Of a stretch of 51,097 nucleotides of DNA, positions 47,358 to 51,097 are shown one piece after another. A program made the position numbers and the translations under genes. The stretch's first letter is position 1; each line of letters starts with the position of its first letter. This stretch comes from Rickettsiaceae bacterium (lineage in GTDB: Bacteria > Pseudomonadota > Alphaproteobacteria > Rickettsiales > UBA6187): contig JAJONM010000003.1 in the NCBI GenBank assembly GCA_021323415.1, positions 1 to 51,097 on the forward strand. The letters run 5' to 3'. The notes below the pieces were generated by a model, which was not told where the DNA came from, did not search any database, and was given only the letters and a program-made list of their open reading frames with translations.

Positions 47358-48269
47358 ATGCTAGGTCTTTTCAGGATATTTTTTGCTATAATATTATTAA
47401 GCGTAAGCATGGTCTCTATTGCCCTTGCCGGTGGTGGCGATGGTTCTGAGGTTCTGGGTGGGGTAAAAAAGGATGCGGCAGCCGGTGAAGACAAGAGCCT
47501 GATGGATTCGCTGAAAGACATCTTCGAAAAAGATAAAGAAGGCGGCGAAGAAAATACTGAAGAAAAACAAAAATCGAAAAGTAAAAAAGCAGATGGTTCT
47601 GATGGGGAAGGCGCAGCAGAATCAGAAGATGATAATGCAGGTGGCACAGCAAAAAAAGCTACTGAAGGGATAATTATGGAGTGTACGGTAACACCATCTA
47701 TTTACCCTGATAACATCCCACAGAAAAAAATTAAAAAGAGTAACAACCTTATGCGCAAGCCCGGTTCTGCGCGGCGTGCTGAGGGGCAATATATAGAAAT
47801 AAGAGGAAAGGTGGTCGATGAAGATTGTTTCCCGATAGAAGGTGCCGAAGTGCAAATATGGCAGACGGATGCTACAGGGAAATATGAAGATGATTACACC
47901 CCAACGTCCGAGTGGGATTTAGCGGATAAGGATATGGATAAAAACTTTGGTTATAGTGGGGCGGCGCAAACCAATAATCTTGGGGAATTTAGCTTTATTA
48001 CCGTATTGCCCGGAATGAAAAACAATGAAATGGCACCGCATATAAATTACTTTGTCAGGCAGCCAGAATTTAGGGAAGTGGCCACAATGATGTTTTTTGA
48101 TAAACATCCAAAGAATGATACCGATAAAAACCTAAAGAAGCTTACAAGTGATGACAAGGAGCGTGTTATTGCTCATGGTAAAAAGCTTGACCCAACAGGG
48201 CGGTATGAGGGAAGGGTATACAATTTTGTAGTGGTTTTGGAAGGTGTGAGTAAGTATAGGCGCTACTAA
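47358..48269 (+). CDS. Exported intradiol-dioxygenase-fold protein with altered metal site
   Basis: 303 residues. A signal peptide (1-24, FFAIILLSVSMVSIALA) is followed by an acidic/Lys-rich disordered linker (28-105). The C-terminal domain looks like the protocatechuate 3,4-dioxygenase beta / intradiol family: GKVVDEDCFPIEGAEVQIWQ, TDATGKYEDD, then NNLGEFSFITVLPG and APHINYFVRQ. In active enzymes PG-x-Y and H-I-H supply iron ligands; here they read PGMK (Met220) and HIN (His228, Asn230). Two of four ligands therefore seem lost and catalysis is doubtful. It follows the giant surface protein on the same strand, after a strong terminator. A structural or binding role outside the cell is possible. 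Confidence 0.8.
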   Translation: MLGLFRIFFAIILLSVSMVSIALAGGGDGSEVLGGVKKDAAAGEDKSLMDSLKDIFEKDKEGGEENTEEKQKSKSKKADGSDGEGAAESEDDNAGGTAKKATEGIIMECTVTPSIYPDNIPQKKIKKSNNLMRKPGSARRAEGQYIEIRGKVVDEDCFPIEGAEVQIWQTDATGKYEDDYTPTSEWDLADKDMDKNFGYSGAAQTNNLGEFSFITVLPGMKNNEMAPHINYFVRQPEFREVATMMFFDKHPKNDTDKNLKKLTSDDKERVIAHGKKLDPTGRYEGRVYNFVVVLEGVSKYRRY

Positions 48270-50015
48270 TTACTTTACCTTAACATAAGCCCCAGGTGCA
48301 TCACAAATACCCTTAGCAGGTTTAGGTGCTGTTACTTTCTTGGTAGAAAATTTCTTGTTCCATTCATGCCAATCATTCCACCAGGAGCCATCATATTGCT
48401 TAGCTTCTAGTAGCCACTGCTGGCAATTGCTGCTTTGCTTATCATTTAACCAAAACCCATATTTATTTTTGTCAGGTGGGTTTATAACGCCTGCAATATG
48501 GCCAGATCCTGCCAGTACAAATCTATTTTTACCTTTAAATAATTTTGTGGTTTCAAAAGTGGTTTGCCAAGGTGCTATATGATCTTCTAAAGTGGCTAAT
48601 ATATAACATGGAGTGTCGATCTTGGTTACGTCAATTGGAGTGCCCGCAAGGTTAATTCCATTTGGTTTCCCAAGAAGGTTTTTTAGATACATATTATGCA
48701 AATAAAAACTATGTGCGTTTGCAGGCATGCGAGTGGTATCGGCATTCCAGTACAGAATATCAAACGGCATCGGGTTTTTACCAAGCAGATAATTATTAAT
48801 AACAAATGACCAGATTAAATCATTAGCACGGATGGCACTAAACATAGCAGCTAATTCATCTCCGCCCAAAAAGCCGGTTTCTTTCATTTTTTTATCGAGT
48901 TCTTCAAGCTGCTTTTCATCAATGAACACCGACATTTCACCGACATTGCCAAAATCAACCATGGTAGTCAACAAGCTTGCGGCTTTTATGCGGGTGTCGT
49001 TTTTTGATTTTAGGTAAGCCATAGTGCAGGATAGTAATGTCCCGCCAAGGCAATAACCCACTGCAGTTACTTCTTTCTCGCCTGTGGCTTTTTCTATTTC
49101 AGTAAGGGCTGCAAGGGGGCCCTCAAGCATGTAATCTTCAAATTTCTTATGCGCCAGGCTTTTATCAGGGTTAACCCATGATATCATAAACACAGTGTAG
49201 CCCTGCTTAAGTAGCCATTTGGCGTAAGAATTGCTTTCAGATAAATCGAGAATGTAATATTTATTAATCCATGCCGGAATTATAAGAACCGGTGTTTGAT
49301 AGGTTTGTTTTTCCACTGGTTCATATTGAATTAGCTCCATCAGGTCATTTTTGTATATAACCTTGCCAGGGCTGGTAGCCAGGTTTTCACCTAGTTTAAA
49401 AGCGCCAATGTCTGCTGTTGTTATATCTAATTTGTTGCCGTCCAAATCACGCAGTAAATTCTGGAAGCCTTTCATTAAGCTGGCGCCATTAGTATTGATA
49501 GCTTCTTTAATAACTTCAGGATTAGTAAAAGCAAAATTGCTAGGCGACATCGCGTCAATCAGCTGCTTAGTATAGAATTCAAATTTCTCTGCAGTTTTTT
49601 TATCAACTCCTTTCAGGTCGTGAATCATATTATGTAGCCATTTGTTAGTGACTAAATACGATTGTTTCATAAAATCAAAAACTAAATCTTCGTTCCAGGC
49701 GGAGTCTTTAAAGCGCTTATCTCTTGGGTCGGCCTGATAAAGTGGTTTTGCGGATTCACCTAAATAGCGCTGCCACGAATTATTCCACACATTTAAATAA
49801 TCTGAATAAAGTTCCAGCTGCTTTTCGTAAAATTTCTCCGGGTGTTCTAGAAATTTTGCGTTAATCTGGGCTATAGTACTGGCCATTTGTTTATATGCCG
49901 GAGGCATATCTATATCAGCACTGTTTTCTATAGTTTCTTTGGCAGCCTGATTGTAAAGTGCGGCCATCTTGCATAGGTTGTTTATATATTCCTGAAAATC
50001 TTCTGGTTCATTCAT
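48270..50015 (-). CDS. phaC: Class I polyhydroxyalkanoate synthase
   Basis: Polymerises hydroxyacyl-CoA into PHA storage granules. I chose ATG 50015 (581 residues), preceded by gaggcgg. An in-frame ATG at 50081 would add 22 Lys-rich residues and overlap serB by 35 bases without a clear ribosome-binding site. The catalytic triad is visible (numbered from 50015): Cys322 in the lipase-like box VGYCLGGTL, Asp478 in LEDHIAPW and His506 in GSGHIAG. Also seen are PVLIIPAWINKYYILDL and SWVNPDKSLAHKKFEDY. A single-subunit length and no phaE/phaR nearby fit class I. No other pha genes are in the window. Confidence 0.94.
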   Translation of the reverse strand: MNEPEDFQEYINNLCKMAALYNQAAKETIENSADIDMPPAYKQMASTIAQINAKFLEHPEKFYEKQLELYSDYLNVWNNSWQRYLGESAKPLYQADPRDKRFKDSAWNEDLVFDFMKQSYLVTNKWLHNMIHDLKGVDKKTAEKFEFYTKQLIDAMSPSNFAFTNPEVIKEAINTNGASLMKGFQNLLRDLDGNKLDITTADIGAFKLGENLATSPGKVIYKNDLMELIQYEPVEKQTYQTPVLIIPAWINKYYILDLSESNSYAKWLLKQGYTVFMISWVNPDKSLAHKKFEDYMLEGPLAALTEIEKATGEKEVTAVGYCLGGTLLSCTMAYLKSKNDTRIKAASLLTTMVDFGNVGEMSVFIDEKQLEELDKKMKETGFLGGDELAAMFSAIRANDLIWSFVINNYLLGKNPMPFDILYWNADTTRMPANAHSFYLHNMYLKNLLGKPNGINLAGTPIDVTKIDTPCYILATLEDHIAPWQTTFETTKLFKGKNRFVLAGSGHIAGVINPPDKNKYGFWLNDKQSSNCQQWLLEAKQYDGSWWNDWHEWNKKFSTKKVTAPKPAKGICDAPGAYVKVK

Positions 50016-50046
50016 ATTTGCCGCCTCACTACTCGTTTGGTCTGCG

Positions 50047-50943
50047 TTATATAAACTCTTCTTTTTTGTAGCCTTGCGCATATAGCAATGATGTCAAATC
50101 TGTGTGGTTAATTTTAAACTTCACTTCTTCTTGTACAGCAGGTTTGGCATGATAAGCAACTCCTAAACCAGCATTTTTTAACATTGGCAAATCATTTGCT
50201 CCATCGCCGACTGCCAATATATCGTCAGGAGTAAGGCTTAAGCTTGCTGATATCTGGTTTAGCGAGTCAAGCTTGCTATTTTTATCCAGGATAGGCTGGG
50301 TAACCTTACCTGTTAATTTATTGTTCGCTATCTCAAGTATATTAGCATGATTGGCGTGGAAGCCAACCCGCTCGGCGATTTTATTGGTAAAAAAAGTAAA
50401 TCCGCCAGAGACTAAAACGCAATGAGCACCGTTCTTGCGCATAGTCTGTACTAACTCGGTTGCGCCAGGCATTAATTCTATGTGGTTTTTATAAACATCA
50501 TCTAAGGTACTTGAGTCAAGTCCGGCAAGCAGGCCAACGCGCTCACGAAGCGAATCCTTAAAATCCAGTTCGCCATTCATCGCGCGTTCGGTAATTGCCG
50601 ATACTTTTTCTTTTAAGCCCAGTTTTGCTGCGATTTCATCGATGCATTCCTGCTGGATTATGGTTGAATCCATATCGGAAATCAGCATTTTCTTTTTACG
50701 GTTGGAGTTTTTTTGGACGATAAAATCTAGGTTTAGCCCCTCTAATTTTACAGGCAGGGTGGCATTTAGTTCTTCTGGAGAGTCGCTGTCGAAAAAAATA
50801 TCGCAGGCAGTATCGCTTGCCAGCCAGCTAATATTAGATACTTTTGCCTTGGTTTTTTCAATCGCGATGAAGACTTTGTTTATTAGAAAATCGTCCAGTA
50901 CCTGCTTTGCTGGATTGGTAATTAGTGTGATAACGTTTTGCAT
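50047..50943 (-). CDS. serB: Phosphoserine phosphatase
   Basis: Last step of serine synthesis; HAD-family phosphatase. 298 residues. The N-terminal 80 residues form a regulatory-type domain. The HAD domain has the nucleophile motif [16 protein letters not shown], motif [13 protein letters not shown], the lysine region and motif [14 protein letters not shown]. It is divergent from miaA with only 32 bases between start codons, a usual alphaproteobacterial pair. Its end lies near the phaC start. Confidence 0.95.
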   Translation of the reverse strand: MQNVITLITNPAKQVLDDFLINKVFIAIEKTKAKVSNISWLASDTACDIFFDSDSPEELNATLPVKLEGLNLDFIVQKNSNRKKKMLISDMDSTIIQQECIDEIAAKLGLKEKVSAITERAMNGELDFKDSLRERVGLLAGLDSSTLDDVYKNHIELMPGATELVQTMRKNGAHCVLVSGGFTFFTNKIAERVGFHANHANILEIANNKLTGKVTQPILDKNSKLDSLNQISASLSLTPDDILAVGDGANDLPMLKNAGLGVAYHAKPAVQEEVKFKINHTDLTSLLYAQGYKKEEFI

Positions 50944-50975
50944 GTTTGTCTCGTTTGTGTTATTTAGCTCTCATT

Positions 50976-51097
50976 ATGAAAAATCCAATCATTATATTAT
51001 CCGGCCCCACAGCCAGTGGAAAATCAGCGCTTGCGATGCTTATAGCAAAGCAGCTGGATGCTGTCATTATTAATTGTGACTCCAAGCAGGTTTATGC
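50976..51097 (+). CDS. miaA: tRNA dimethylallyltransferase, 3'-truncated by window edge
   Basis: Adds dimethylallyl to A37 of tRNAs reading UNN codons. Only the first 40 codons are visible: [10 protein letters not shown], then the P-loop [11 protein letters not shown], and NCDSKQVY, the conserved D-S-x-Q-V-Y segment. Divergent from serB. The rest is outside the window. Confidence 0.9.
   Translation, partial: MKNPIIILSGPTASGKSALAMLIAKQLDAVIINCDSKQVY

Overview
The window comes from a low-GC alphaproteobacterium. Three gene arrangements point to this class: the mdh-sucC-sucD-sucA-sucB-lpd cluster; the block rho-hemJ-hemH-hemE, then a DnaA-box-rich gap, then PPSR-aroE-coaE-dnaQ-secB-tim44-mltA-smr; and the his cluster interrupted by DUF2628. 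Base composition, dispersed intergenic palindromes and low-complexity unknown proteins recall Rickettsiales- or Holosporales-like lineages. A complete-looking his segment, a full 2-oxoglutarate branch and a PHA synthase argue against an extremely reduced parasite. I cannot name the genus from sequence alone.

Layout. Positions 1-1289 hold the end of a transaldolase-like gene and a broken xerC. Positions 1255-3912 hold two unknown minus-strand proteins, one with a three-fold internal repeat. purH (4159-5715) converges on a long minus-strand TCA operon (mdh to lpd, 5790-14682), followed by rho, hemJ, hemH and hemE. The 402-bp gap 18818-19219 has the features of the chromosomal origin: two perfect and several one-mismatch DnaA boxes, AT-rich flanks, and hemE on one side. 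Transcription diverges from it on both sides. To the right lie PPSR-aroE-coaE-dnaQ, secB (opposed), tim44-mltA-smr, and a histidine cluster hisB-DUF2628-hisH-GNAT-hisA-small membrane protein-hisF-hisE-HIT (25270-30248). Positions 30249-36546 are again minus strand: an unknown anchored protein, a GCS2-type ligase with an antiporter, tRNA-Arg(TCT), murA, dcd and two unknowns. After tRNA-Thr(GGT) comes a 10.2-kb gene.

The 10.2-kb gene (36991-47235) is the most striking item. It encodes a protein of about 3414 residues with a type IV prepilin-like N-terminus, a secreted-looking cysteine-rich region of eight four-Cys modules, and eleven LamG/concanavalin-like domains. It has a plausible promoter and a perfect terminator hairpin. 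The next gene encodes an exported intradiol-dioxygenase-fold protein that seems to lack two iron ligands. The window closes with phaC and serB on the minus strand and the 5' end of miaA.

A second theme is the intergenic DNA. At least eight gaps hold hairpins built from short repeated words (gtgcaagt, gtgtaac, gttgccag, actagtggc, gaacttt), several of them inside operons. One copy sits exactly where the xerC N-terminus should be.
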